From RGIG3102 sp964369975 (GTDB lineage Bacteria > Bacillota > Clostridia > Oscillospirales > Ruminococcaceae): DNA of 64,000 nt. Positions within the stretch are counted from its first letter, which is position 1; every line of letters begins with the position of its first letter. The stretch is taken from the NCBI GenBank assembly GCA_964369975.1, contig CAYJFZ010000002.1, positions 62,001-126,000 of the forward strand, in the 5' to 3' direction. Made by a program: the position numbers and the translations under genes. Shown in pieces: positions 26,289 to 35,378 of the stretch. Under the pieces are notes generated by a model, which was given only the letters and a program-made list of their open reading frames with translations, was not told where the DNA came from and made no database searches.

Positions 26289-27500
26289 ATGAAATCTTTA
26301 AAAAAACTTTTAGCATTAATTTTATCAATATCTATAGTGCTATCACTTACAGCCTGTAGTGAACAACCGCCCCAGACAGATGACGAAATCGAACTTGCTA
26401 TTCACTACACAGGTGAATACATATTAGAAGAAATGGGCAGGGCTGATTATGGAGATGAAGTTGCGATAACAGCGCTAATTCGTTCAAATCATATTGACTT
26501 TTGGCACACACAAGCTCTTAACTATGAAACAGAAATGAATGATTCATTATCAAGAAATGCGGGTATTGTAGGTGAAGATAGCCAGGGGCATATTGAAAAA
26601 TATCCTGATGTTATTTTTGCATTTACAGCAGTAGGGAAATACGCAGACAAAACTTCAAAAGCAAACTTAATGCAAGGTGTAAGTTATGACAGCACAGTGC
26701 TTTTAGGTGGCTACTTAAACAAAATAAGAGCATTAATAGCTATTGAGTGTGGAGATTATCCTTTACTTGATGATGCAGATGTTACAGTAGAAGATTTAGT
26801 AGAGTTTATTATATCTTTGCAAAAAGAAGATGGCAGCTTCCAATATAGCGGAATGAAAGAGACTGTTATTGATGTAACAGCAAATGCTGTTCAAGCTTTA
26901 GCTTTAACAGATAGTACTCCAGAAATTGATGAAGCTGTACAAAACGGTGTTACTTATCTTTCAACAAGGGTAAGAAGCGATGACACAATTAAAGACTTAG
27001 CGAATACTATTGTTGCTTTAAATACAGCAGGTGTATCAGCAAAAGATGTAGAAGGCAATGACTTAACACAGTGGATAATGCAAAGGGCTATGGAAGATCA
27101 TTCTTACAGTGATGTTTCAGTACAAGATGGAGACTTAGTAACTACAAGCTATGCCTTAATGGGCCTTGCTTCACAGTATAGATTTGATAATGCGATGACT
27201 TCTTACTATGATATGAGCGATATTTTAGGTGGCACGCATAATAAACTAAGCCCTGCGTGGAATTTATATCTTAAATATGTACAATTCTTTATTGGTGCTT
27301 TAGTAATTTGCGGTATTAGTATATATTTCACTGCAAAAAAGAGAATAGCAAAATGGAGAGCAGAAGGCATATATAACGAAGAAAAACGCAGAATGATGAC
27401 AGATGAAGAAATTGCTCAAAGAGATTTAAAAAGAGCACAAATGGAAAAAGAACAAGAGCAAGAGCAAACAGATAGCGAAAATACAGATACACAAAATTAA
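26289..27500 (+). CDS. Lipoprotein with terpenoid-cyclase-like alpha/alpha repeats and C-terminal membrane helix
   Basis: 403 residues. The signal peptide ends in a lipobox (SLTACS). Residues 50-330 are helical repeats of prenyltransferase/squalene-oxidase type (LVEFIISLQKEDGSFQYSG, ANAVQALALT). A membrane helix (about 345-363) and a charged cytoplasmic tail rich in E/Q/K follow, so it would be held at both ends. This fold often serves binding outside the cell, as in cobalamin-binding and cell-surface proteins; no catalytic motif is seen. Ligand unknown. Confidence 0.75.
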   Translation: MKSLKKLLALILSISIVLSLTACSEQPPQTDDEIELAIHYTGEYILEEMGRADYGDEVAITALIRSNHIDFWHTQALNYETEMNDSLSRNAGIVGEDSQGHIEKYPDVIFAFTAVGKYADKTSKANLMQGVSYDSTVLLGGYLNKIRALIAIECGDYPLLDDADVTVEDLVEFIISLQKEDGSFQYSGMKETVIDVTANAVQALALTDSTPEIDEAVQNGVTYLSTRVRSDDTIKDLANTIVALNTAGVSAKDVEGNDLTQWIMQRAMEDHSYSDVSVQDGDLVTTSYALMGLASQYRFDNAMTSYYDMSDILGGTHNKLSPAWNLYLKYVQFFIGALVICGISIYFTAKKRIAKWRAEGIYNEEKRRMMTDEEIAQRDLKRAQMEKEQEQEQTDSENTDTQN

Positions 27501-27510
27501 TATAAAAATT

Positions 27511-27550
27511 TAAAACAGACTATGCAAATTTGCATAGTCTGTTTTATTTT
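27511..27550 (+). terminator. Rho-independent terminator
   Basis: AAAACAGACTATGCAAA and its exact complement form a 17-bp stem followed by Ts. Ends the lipoprotein gene. Confidence 0.92.
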
Positions 27551-27710
27551 ATGTAGTGTATTTAGAATGCTATAAACTTTCAATAAAAAGTGCAAAGATT
27601 TATTTATACTGAGGAAAGTTTAGAAAATAGCGCCTTATCATAAGCGCGCTAACACAAGACTGAATAAAATTAGAAAATTTTAAAAAGACTTTAGTTGCAA
27701 AGCCTATTAA

Positions 27711-28058
27711 TTAAACTAAATTTTGCCACTCCTCTAATTTAAAACCTAAAAATACTCTATCATCTTTTATAGCTAAAGGCCTTTTTATTAGCATTCCATC
27801 AGTTGCTAATAATTTTAATTTTTCATCGTCTGTCATTGTATCTAATTTTTCTTTTAAATTCAGTGATTTGTAAACTAAGCCACTGGTATTAAAAAACTTC
27901 TTTATACTAAGTCCACTTTTCTCATACCATAGCTTTAACTCCTCATAAGAGGGGTTTTTAGTTTTAATATCTCTATAAGTATAAGAAATATTTTCCTTTT
28001 TTAAAAAATCTTCTGCCTTTTTACAAGTAGAACATTTTGGATAACAAATAAGTAGCAT
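27711..28058 (-). CDS. ArsC/Spx/MgsR family protein
   Basis: 115 residues from the ATG at 28058, preceded by AAAGGAGG; longer starts have no site. It has a thioredoxin-like fold with CSTC near the N-terminus (YPKCSTCKKA), YRDIKTKNPS, the MLIKRPL motif and FLGFKLEEW at the end. In Spx-type members a CXXC senses oxidants and the protein binds RNA polymerase; in ArsC types a lone Cys reduces arsenate. The short length and CXXC favour the YffB/Spx side, but the role is open. Confidence 0.83.
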   Translation of the reverse strand: MLLICYPKCSTCKKAEDFLKKENISYTYRDIKTKNPSYEELKLWYEKSGLSIKKFFNTSGLVYKSLNLKEKLDTMTDDEKLKLLATDGMLIKRPLAIKDDRVFLGFKLEEWQNLV

Positions 28059-28242
28059 TACATCCTCCTTTTTGGATAAAACCCAATATATATTCTCAAA
28101 ATTCAGCACAAATACTATATGTAGTATTAGTGCATTTAACCTATATTGATATTATAAAACTAAGAAATAAGAAATACAAGATTTTTCCGTATTTTACTTA
28201 AAAAAATATCAAAATCTTATTAATTTTTCACAAAAAAAGGTA

Positions 28243-28271
28243 TTGCATTTTATTAAAAAAAGTTGTATAAT
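28243..28271 (+). promoter_or_regulatory. Promoter of the dcw cluster (Pmra)
   Basis: TTGCAT and TATAAT with an exact 17-base spacer; transcription probably begins near 28278, just before the MraZ boxes. Confidence 0.75.
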
Positions 28272-28280
28272 TCTAATAAA

Positions 28281-28310
28281 AGTGGGTGAAAGTAGGTAAA
28301 AGTGGGTAAA
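28281..28310 (+). promoter_or_regulatory. Tandem MraZ-binding boxes
   Basis: Three direct 10-base repeats (AGTGGGTGAA, AGTAGGTAAA, AGTGGGTAAA) match the known MraZ box of TGGGN or GTGG cores every 10 bases. They sit directly downstream of the promoter, so MraZ could repress its own operon by blocking RNA polymerase. Confidence 0.85.
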
Positions 28311-28334
28311 AATCCAAAAGGAGGTTAGTTTCTT

Positions 28335-28754
28335 ATGTTAATGGGCAGATATGAATATTCAGTAGATGCAAAGAGCAGAACTAACTTTCCGCCGAAGTTT
28401 CGAAGCGAGATGGGAGACACACTCTATGTTACAAAATGGTTTGATAACTGTTTAGTTGTATTCGGTGAAAAAGAGTGGTCAAGGCTTGAGTCAAAATTTG
28501 AGGGTATGCCTGTTGTTAAAAGCAGAGAATTACTTAGGACACTCTATGGTAATGCCGCAGAACTTTCTCCTGATAAGCAAGGAAGAATACTTTTAACGCA
28601 ATACTTAAAAGACCATGCACAAATAACAAAAGATATAGTTATTATAGGTGCAAGGACTTATGCTGAAATCTGGGATAAAGAAAAGTATGAAGAAAATGAA
28701 AAACTAAACGACTTTTCAGTTATCGAAGAAAAACTCAGCGATTTGGAGTTTTAA
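28335..28754 (+). CDS. mraZ: MraZ, transcriptional regulator of the dcw cluster
   Basis: 139 residues with two SpoVT/AbrB-like halves, each with the DxxGR-type motif (SVDAKSRTNFP and LSPDKQGRILL). It starts MLMGRY, the typical N-terminus, after AAAAGGAGG. It binds the tandem boxes in its own leader. First gene of the division and cell-wall cluster; rsmH starts 3 bases after the stop. Confidence 0.95.
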   Translation: MLMGRYEYSVDAKSRTNFPPKFRSEMGDTLYVTKWFDNCLVVFGEKEWSRLESKFEGMPVVKSRELLRTLYGNAAELSPDKQGRILLTQYLKDHAQITKDIVIIGARTYAEIWDKEKYEENEKLNDFSVIEEKLSDLEF

Positions 28755-28757
28755 ATT

Positions 28758-29687
28758 ATGAATGAATTTAAACATTTGCCAATAATGCTCACAGAGTGTT
28801 TAGAAGGCTTAAACATAAAGCCAGATGGAATCTATGTAGATGGTACTTGTGGTGGTGCAGGACATTCCTTTGAAATAGCTAAAAATTTAAAAGGCGAGGG
28901 GATGCTTTACGGCTTAGACCAAGACCCAGACGCAGTAAAAGTAGCAATACGAAGACTTGAAGGTTTAAATGCTAAAGTAATAAAAACAAATTTTAGATAC
29001 GCTAAAGAAATGTTATTAAATGAAGGTGTTGAAAAAGTTGATGGAATATTATTAGATTTAGGCGTTTCAAGCTACCAATTAGATAATAAAGAAAGAGGGT
29101 TTTCATATCAAGGCGAAGCATTTTTAGATATGAGAATGTCAAAAGAAGGCCTATCCGCTTACGATATAGTTAATACATACTCATTAGATGATATAACAAA
29201 AATTCTAAGAACTTATGGCGAAGAAAAATTTGCCTATGGTATAGCAAAAAAAATATTAGCATTTAGAGAGAATGAAGAAATTAAAACTACTAAACAATTA
29301 ACAGAGATAGTGCAAAGTGCCTACCCAGCAGCACAGAGAAGAAAAAGCAAAAACCCATCAAGGAAAACCTTTCAAGCGCTACGAATAGCTGTTAATGATG
29401 AATTAGGAGCACTAACTCAAAGTTTAGATATGTTTTTTGAAATGCTCAATGAGGGCGGAAGATTTTGCGTAATTACCTTTCATTCTTTAGAAGATAGGAT
29501 AGTAAAGCAGTATTTTAAAGATTTAGCTATTAAATGTCGCTGTCCAAAAGAACTACCTGTATGCGTTTGTGGGGGAGTGGCAAAGGCGAATTTAATAACA
29601 AAAAAAGCAATTAGCCCCTCACAAACAGAAGAAGAAGAAAACAGAAGAGCTCGCTCAGCAAAATTAAGAATAATAGAAAAAATATAG
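28758..29687 (+). CDS. rsmH: 16S rRNA (cytosine1402-N4)-methyltransferase
   Basis: 309 residues. The SAM-binding motif YVDGTCGGAGHS lies at the N-terminus, then LDQDP, ILLDLGVSSYQLD, and FHSLEDRIVK near the C-terminus, all diagnostic of RsmH (MraW). It modifies C1402 in the ribosomal P site. Its place directly after mraZ is universal in dcw clusters. Confidence 0.96.
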   Translation: MNEFKHLPIMLTECLEGLNIKPDGIYVDGTCGGAGHSFEIAKNLKGEGMLYGLDQDPDAVKVAIRRLEGLNAKVIKTNFRYAKEMLLNEGVEKVDGILLDLGVSSYQLDNKERGFSYQGEAFLDMRMSKEGLSAYDIVNTYSLDDITKILRTYGEEKFAYGIAKKILAFRENEEIKTTKQLTEIVQSAYPAAQRRKSKNPSRKTFQALRIAVNDELGALTQSLDMFFEMLNEGGRFCVITFHSLEDRIVKQYFKDLAIKCRCPKELPVCVCGGVAKANLITKKAISPSQTEEEENRRARSAKLRIIEKI

Positions 29688-29720
29688 ACTATTAAAAATA
29701 AGAAAAGGAGGATGACTAAC

Positions 29721-30194
29721 ATGGAAAACAGAAATTTAGCTTATGATTTATCGTTTTATGAAGGCGAACAAGTAGTACAAAAGCAAAGAAATTATAAAAG
29801 AAAAGCTGAAGTAATCAATGCAAAATCAAAGTTTGGTTATGGCAAAGTAATATTAAATGTTGTTTCAATGGCAGTTATCATCTCCTTAGTTATAGCTGTT
29901 ATAACTTCAAATGCACAGCTGACAACATATACTACACAAATACAACAAACAAATGATAATATTACTTTATTACAAAGTGAATATGATTATCTTAATATTA
30001 CTTTAGAATCAAGATTTACATTAGAGCAAGTAGAAGAGTATGCAAGAAATACTTTAGGCTATGATAAGCTTGAAAATCATCAAATTACATACATTAACTT
30101 AGCAAGTGAAAATGAAATTGAAAGCGTATCTCAATCATTTACAGATAAGTTAAGTGATATAGTGCAGCCGATATTGTCATATTTGCAGCCTTAA
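29721..30194 (+). CDS. ftsL: FtsL-like division protein
   Basis: 157 residues from the ATG at 29721. The earlier ATG at 29712 abuts the AGGAGG site and cannot be spaced for it. Layout is a short cytoplasmic part, one membrane helix (about 47-67), then a coiled coil (about 70-110) ending in the ARNTLGYDKLE stretch typical of FtsL/DivIC family proteins. It would join DivIB and DivIC to activate FtsW and the PBP. The call rests on topology and position between rsmH and the PBP. Confidence 0.8.
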   Translation: MENRNLAYDLSFYEGEQVVQKQRNYKRKAEVINAKSKFGYGKVILNVVSMAVIISLVIAVITSNAQLTTYTTQIQQTNDNITLLQSEYDYLNITLESRFTLEQVEEYARNTLGYDKLENHQITYINLASENEIESVSQSFTDKLSDIVQPILSYLQP

Positions 30195-30252
30195 AAAAAT
30201 AATATTAAATATGATATAATTTTATGGTATAATAAAATTGTAAAAAAAGCTT

Positions 30253-30301
30253 TTAAGCGAAGAATATATAAAACTACTTGTTTTAATTCTTCGCTTTAAT
30301 T
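30253..30301 (+). terminator. Hairpin between ftsL and the PBP gene (possible attenuator)
   Basis: AAGCGAAGAAT (30255-30265) pairs exactly with ATTCTTCGCTT (30286-30296), followed by only a modest T-rich tail. TATAAT-like boxes lie just before it. It may partly terminate mraZ-rsmH-ftsL messages. Confidence 0.55.
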
Positions 30302-30321
30302 TTATAAAATAAGGTGAAAAA

Positions 30322-32565
30322 ATGGATAGAAGAAACAAAACAACGAATAAAAATGTAACAAATGCTATGAGATATAGGCTATGGTTTTTAATTTGCAGTG
30401 CGTTTTTAATAGGTTTTAGCTTAGTTGCGTATAATATGTTTAAAATGCAAATAGTAAATTATGAAGAATACAAAGCATTAGCGACAGATATTCAATTAAG
30501 AGATACATTAATTTCACCTAAAAGGGGTACTATTTATGATTCTAACATGAAGGTTTTAGCTCAAAGTGCCTCTGTATGGACAATAGCCTTATCACCTGCA
30601 GAAAGTGAAGAATCACAGCATGAAGATATAGCAAGGCTATTAGCGCCTGTATTAGATTTAACAGAAGAATATATTTTAGAGCAATTTAAAAAAACACAAA
30701 GCTATGAAGTTGTTATAAAATATAAAGTTGATAAACCCATCTCTGATGAAGTAAGACAAATTTGCGAAGAAAATGAATTTGTGGGAGTAAATCTAATTGA
30801 GGATTATAAAAGATATTATCCTTATGGTGACTTTGCCTCGACTATCTTAGGGTTTTGTGGTGTAGATAATCAAGGTCTTGCAGGACTTGAGGCGTATTAT
30901 GATGAGGAATTAATGGGCACAACAGGAGTTATTATTTCAGCAAAAAATGGTTGGGGTCTTGATATGGGTCTTGGCTATGAAACAGTAACACAGGCTCAAG
31001 ATGGCTATTCCTTAGTCACTACAATAGATGAAACAATACAGCACTACTTAGAAAAACACATTGAATTAAACGCGCAAAAGCATAATGTTCAAGCCGGTGC
31101 TGTTGGTATAGTAATGGATGTAAACACAGGGGCAATTTTAGCCTTAGCTGAAAGTAATAACTATGACCCGAATGATCCATTTACTATATCCGACGAAGAA
31201 ACTAAAGCTATGGTTGATGCCATTGTAGATGATGCTCAAAGGCAAGAAGCCTTAAATTTAGCAAGGAATGAGCAATGGAGAAGTAAGGCAGTAAGTGATT
31301 TATACGAGCCTGGTTCTGTTTTTAAAGTAGTTACAGCCGCTGCAGCCTTAGACAGCGCAACAAGCACATTAAATAGCTCGTATTTATGTAATGGAGCTAC
31401 GCAAGTAGGAGTTCACTCTATAAGATGTGCAAACTCAGGTAACCACTTAGGAATAGTGCAAAACTTCCAAACTTCTTTTATAAATTCTTGCAATACAGCC
31501 TTTATAACAATGGGGCAAAGCATGGGAGTTAATACCTTTTATTCATATTTCCAAGGCTTTGGAATGACTCAAAGAACAGGTATAGACTTACCCGGTGAAG
31601 CATACAGCATAGTACATAAAGAGGATAGTATGGATATAGTTGATTTATCATCATCTTCTTTTGGTCAAACAAATAAAATAACCCCTATTCAAATGATTAC
31701 TGCAGTTTCAACTGCTGTAAATGGTGGCTACTTAGTAACACCGCATTTAGTTAGCGCCTATGCTGATGAAAATGGGAATGTTATAGAAGATATACAGCCC
31801 GATGCTAAAATGCAAGTAATAAGCGAAGAAACAAGTGCAATGGTAAGTGAGATGTTAAGGGCGAATGTAGATACAGGCAATGGACAAAATGCGAAAGTAG
31901 CAGGGTATAGAGTAGGCGGTAAAAGTGGAACGAGCCAAAAACTCGATACACAGGAAGCAGAAGGCGAAGAAGAGGACTACATAGCTTCTTTTGTAGGCGT
32001 TGCCCCTATGGATGATCCACAAATAGCAATTTTAATTTTCTTTGATGACCCTGATAGCTATTCTTACTATGGCGGTACATTAGCAGGGCCTGTTGTAGGT
32101 GCATTAATGGGCGAAATTTTACCATACTTAGGAATAGAAGCCGTTTACACTCAAGCAGAACTTGCAAATATCAATGTAGCAGTTCCAGATGTAACAGGCA
32201 ATGACATAACTCAGGCGACAGCCTCTTTGCAAAGAGCAGGTTTTAGTGTTAATATTATAGGTAATGGAACAACCATAGACTCACAATTCCCAACAGCATT
32301 TAGTAGCGTACAAAAGGGTAGTAGCATTGTTTTATACACACAAGCCAGTGAGGCGATTATGGTAACAGTGCCTGATGTAATAGGTTTATCAGCGAGTAAA
32401 GCAGAAGATTTACTGATAAAAGCAGGGCTGAATGTTGAGCAGACAGGTGCTGTATCGCAATCAGGCGAGGGCACAGTAATGGCGCAAAGTATTAATGCCT
32501 TAGATGAAGTGCCTATTGGTACTACTATAAGTATTCAAGTTGAAGTGACAGATTATGTAGATTAA
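30322..32565 (+). CDS. Class B penicillin-binding protein with two PASTA domains (FtsI/SpoVD type)
   Basis: 747 residues. One N-terminal membrane helix (about 18-38) is followed by a dimerisation domain and the transpeptidase domain with SVFK (Ser332 nucleophile, Lys335), SCN (389-391) and KSGT (534-537). Two PASTA repeats close the protein (about 630-690 and 693-745). It cross-links septal peptidoglycan with FtsW. PASTA tails occur on PBP2x and SpoVD; position and length do not decide between vegetative and spore forms. Confidence 0.93.
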   Translation: MDRRNKTTNKNVTNAMRYRLWFLICSAFLIGFSLVAYNMFKMQIVNYEEYKALATDIQLRDTLISPKRGTIYDSNMKVLAQSASVWTIALSPAESEESQHEDIARLLAPVLDLTEEYILEQFKKTQSYEVVIKYKVDKPISDEVRQICEENEFVGVNLIEDYKRYYPYGDFASTILGFCGVDNQGLAGLEAYYDEELMGTTGVIISAKNGWGLDMGLGYETVTQAQDGYSLVTTIDETIQHYLEKHIELNAQKHNVQAGAVGIVMDVNTGAILALAESNNYDPNDPFTISDEETKAMVDAIVDDAQRQEALNLARNEQWRSKAVSDLYEPGSVFKVVTAAAALDSATSTLNSSYLCNGATQVGVHSIRCANSGNHLGIVQNFQTSFINSCNTAFITMGQSMGVNTFYSYFQGFGMTQRTGIDLPGEAYSIVHKEDSMDIVDLSSSSFGQTNKITPIQMITAVSTAVNGGYLVTPHLVSAYADENGNVIEDIQPDAKMQVISEETSAMVSEMLRANVDTGNGQNAKVAGYRVGGKSGTSQKLDTQEAEGEEEDYIASFVGVAPMDDPQIAILIFFDDPDSYSYYGGTLAGPVVGALMGEILPYLGIEAVYTQAELANINVAVPDVTGNDITQATASLQRAGFSVNIIGNGTTIDSQFPTAFSSVQKGSSIVLYTQASEAIMVTVPDVIGLSASKAEDLLIKAGLNVEQTGAVSQSGEGTVMAQSINALDEVPIGTTISIQVEVTDYVD

Positions 32566-32574
32566 GGAGAGAGT

Positions 32575-34014
32575 ATGAACATCCATAAAATTTTACAAAG
32601 CATAGAGTATGAAGGAAATGTAAAAGACATTGATATTGATTTTGTAACAGATGATTCAAGGAAAATAAAAGATGGATGTATCTTCGTTTGCTCAAAAGGC
32701 TTTAATTTTGATGGGCATAGCTATGCTAATAAAGCCTTAGAGCAAGGCGCAAAATTATTAGTTTGTGAGTACGATACAGGCCAAGAAAATCAAATTATAG
32801 TAAAAGACTCACGAAAAGCGTACGCACAAATGTGCGCAAACTTATTTGACAATCCAGCAAAAAAGTTAAAAATGATAGGCATAACAGGAACAAATGGAAA
32901 GACTACAACTTCATTTTTAATAAAAGATTTATTAGAACAATTAGGCAAAAAAGTAGGCTTAATTGGCACAGTGCATAATATGATAGACACTCAAATCATA
33001 CCAGCAAAATTTACAACTCCAAAAGCGTATGAATTAAATGCCTTATTAAGTCAGATGCATAAATCAGGCTGTGAGTACGCAGTTATGGAAGTGTCTTCAC
33101 AAGGGCTTGTTCAAGATAGGCTGTATTCTATTGAATTTGATGTGGGAATATTTTTGAATTTAACTCTTGACCACTTAGATTATCATAAAACGATGGAAAA
33201 CTACTTTAAAGCTAAATGTATGCTGATGGATACCTCAAAAAAAATAATAACTAATATAGATGATGACTACGGAAAAATGGTAGCAGAAATTTATAAAGAT
33301 AAAAATTTAAGTAGTATATCTACAAAAAATGATGAAGCAAATTATACAGCAAAAGACATAAAATATACTCAAAACTCAACTAAGTTTGTCTTAGTGACTG
33401 AGAATAAATTGGAAAGAATTGATTTTCCTATGCCGGGAGAGTATTCTGTGCATAACGCAATGACAGCGGCAGTAACCTGTCTTAATTTAGGCTTTAGCTT
33501 TGAAGATGTTGCAAAAAGTATCCCAAGAGTTAAAAGTGTAAAAGGCCGATGTGAGATTTTAGCAAAAGAGCCTTTTACAGTGATAAGAGATTTTGCTCAC
33601 ACAGCTGACGGCTTAGAAAATGTATTAAAAAGCCTAAAACCTTTTGTAGAAGGAAAATTCTATGTGCTTTTTGGCTGTGCAGGCGATAGAGATTCAACTA
33701 AAAGAAGACCGATGGCACAGACTGTTGCAAAATATGCAGATTTTATAATAGTGGCAAGTGATAATCCAAGAAGTGAAGACCCACAAAAAGTATTAGATGA
33801 TACTTGCTCATATTTTATAGAAAATGATATCGACTTTTTAAGCGAAGTGGATAGAAGAAAAGCTATTAATATAGCCTTAAGTATGCTACAATATAAAGAT
33901 ATGCTAATTCTTTGCGGAAAAGGGCATGAAGACTATCAGGTTTTAGATGGGATAACTGTTTATTTAGATGAAAGTATGATAGTTAAAAAATTTATGGAAA
34001 ATTATAATAAATAG
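32575..34014 (+). CDS. murE: UDP-MurNAc-tripeptide synthetase (meso-DAP-adding type)
   Basis: 479 residues, three-domain Mur ligase. It has the ATP loop GITGTNGKTTTS, the central HLDYH motif, and the substrate-specific DNPR (in ASDNPRSEDP), which marks enzymes that add meso-diaminopimelate rather than lysine. This sets the peptidoglycan type of the organism. Nine bases follow the PBP stop; AAGGAG precedes the ATG. murF follows 8 bases on. Confidence 0.95.
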   Translation: MNIHKILQSIEYEGNVKDIDIDFVTDDSRKIKDGCIFVCSKGFNFDGHSYANKALEQGAKLLVCEYDTGQENQIIVKDSRKAYAQMCANLFDNPAKKLKMIGITGTNGKTTTSFLIKDLLEQLGKKVGLIGTVHNMIDTQIIPAKFTTPKAYELNALLSQMHKSGCEYAVMEVSSQGLVQDRLYSIEFDVGIFLNLTLDHLDYHKTMENYFKAKCMLMDTSKKIITNIDDDYGKMVAEIYKDKNLSSISTKNDEANYTAKDIKYTQNSTKFVLVTENKLERIDFPMPGEYSVHNAMTAAVTCLNLGFSFEDVAKSIPRVKSVKGRCEILAKEPFTVIRDFAHTADGLENVLKSLKPFVEGKFYVLFGCAGDRDSTKRRPMAQTVAKYADFIIVASDNPRSEDPQKVLDDTCSYFIENDIDFLSEVDRRKAINIALSMLQYKDMLILCGKGHEDYQVLDGITVYLDESMIVKKFMENYNK

Positions 34015-34022
34015 GTGTTGAA

Positions 34023-35378
34023 ATGGAAGAAATATTATTATCAAAGCTAACAAAAGGCTTTTTCGTGCCAAAAAATGACTGTAAAATTAATTTTGTAACT
34101 CAAGATTCAAGGCAAATAGTAAAAAACAGCATTTTTTTAGCTATTCAAGGAGAAAGAGTGAATGGTGAAGATTATGCTAAAACTGCCTTAGAAAATGGAG
34201 CGCAGTTAGTAATAAGCGAAAACGATATAAAAGATATAGATAAAGATAAACTTTGCATAGTTGAAAATGTTTTAGATGCAAATATACTAATGGCACAAAA
34301 CTATATTGAAAATTATGATGTTAAAATAATAGCTATTACAGGTAGTGTAGGCAAAACCACTACTAAAGATTTTATATTTTCAGCAGTTTCACCTTTTGAA
34401 AAAACAATAAAAAGTGTAGGTAATAATAATAATGAATTAGGTCTTCCTAAAACTGTTTATAATTTAACACAGGAAGATAAAATTGCAGTTTTAGAAATGG
34501 GGATGACACAGCTAAATGATATTAGTAAATTATCTTTAGCTACAAAGCCTTTTGTAAGCGTAATAACTAATATAGGCATTTCTCATATAGAACATTTAAA
34601 AACTCAAGAAAACATCTTAAAAGCAAAATTAGAAATAACTCACGGAATGGATAAAGAGGGAATTTTAATTTTAAATAAAGATGATGAATTATTAAAAAAA
34701 GCAAATATAGAAGATGTAAAAAATATCTTTTACTATGCAGTAAAAGATACATCAGCAGATGTGTATGCAAAAGATATTAAAACTGATAATTTAACTACTT
34801 CTTTTACAATAGTAGATAAAGAAGGGCAGTATCCTTGCATTATACCTACTGTGGGTGAGCATAATGTATTAAATAGTCTTTGTGCATACTTAGTAGGAAA
34901 ATCCCTTGGCTATGATAAATATAAAGTAATAGAAAACTTAAAAAGTTATACAGCAAGCGGTATGCGACAAAAAATTGTTAATAAAAATGATATCATCTTC
35001 ATTGAAGATTGCTACAATGCCTCTCCTGAATCAATGAAAGCAGGCCTTTCTACCCTTACTACCATAGCTAAAAATAGAACTATAGCTGTTTTAGGTGATA
35101 TGTTAGAACTTGGTGAAAAAAGCGATGAGTTGCATTATGAAATAGGCCAGTTTGCTAAAAATAAAAATGTAGATATACTTTTATGCTTTGGACAAAGCGC
35201 AAAATTCATAAAAGAGGGCTACGGCATAAATGCAAGGCATTTTGATAAAAAAGAGGATTTAGCTGAATATTTAAGTGAAATAATCAAAGAAAATGATACA
35301 ATAATTTTCAAAGCAAGTAGAGGAATGGCTTTTGAAGATATAATAAATATAGTATACAAAAATCAGGAGAAATTATGA
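34023..35378 (+). CDS. murF: UDP-MurNAc-pentapeptide synthetase
   Basis: 451 residues. It adds D-Ala-D-Ala to the UDP-MurNAc-tripeptide. The ATP loop is AITGSVGKTTTKD; also visible are GNNNNELGLP, the family GHNVLN-like EHNVLNSL, and DCYNASPESM, which is diagnostic for MurF. Its stop overlaps the mraY start (ATGA), so the two are translationally coupled. Confidence 0.95.
   Translation: MEEILLSKLTKGFFVPKNDCKINFVTQDSRQIVKNSIFLAIQGERVNGEDYAKTALENGAQLVISENDIKDIDKDKLCIVENVLDANILMAQNYIENYDVKIIAITGSVGKTTTKDFIFSAVSPFEKTIKSVGNNNNELGLPKTVYNLTQEDKIAVLEMGMTQLNDISKLSLATKPFVSVITNIGISHIEHLKTQENILKAKLEITHGMDKEGILILNKDDELLKKANIEDVKNIFYYAVKDTSADVYAKDIKTDNLTTSFTIVDKEGQYPCIIPTVGEHNVLNSLCAYLVGKSLGYDKYKVIENLKSYTASGMRQKIVNKNDIIFIEDCYNASPESMKAGLSTLTTIAKNRTIAVLGDMLELGEKSDELHYEIGQFAKNKNVDILLCFGQSAKFIKEGYGINARHFDKKEDLAEYLSEIIKENDTIIFKASRGMAFEDIINIVYKNQEKL

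Noticed and set aside
27611..27620. GAGGAAAGT, like the conserved start of RNase P RNA
   Set aside because: The following bases do not match the RNase P core, and there is no room for a full RNA before the ArsC-like gene.
28281..28310. Direct repeats as a CRISPR or iteron array
   Set aside because: Only three 10-base units with no spacers, positioned and composed as MraZ boxes.
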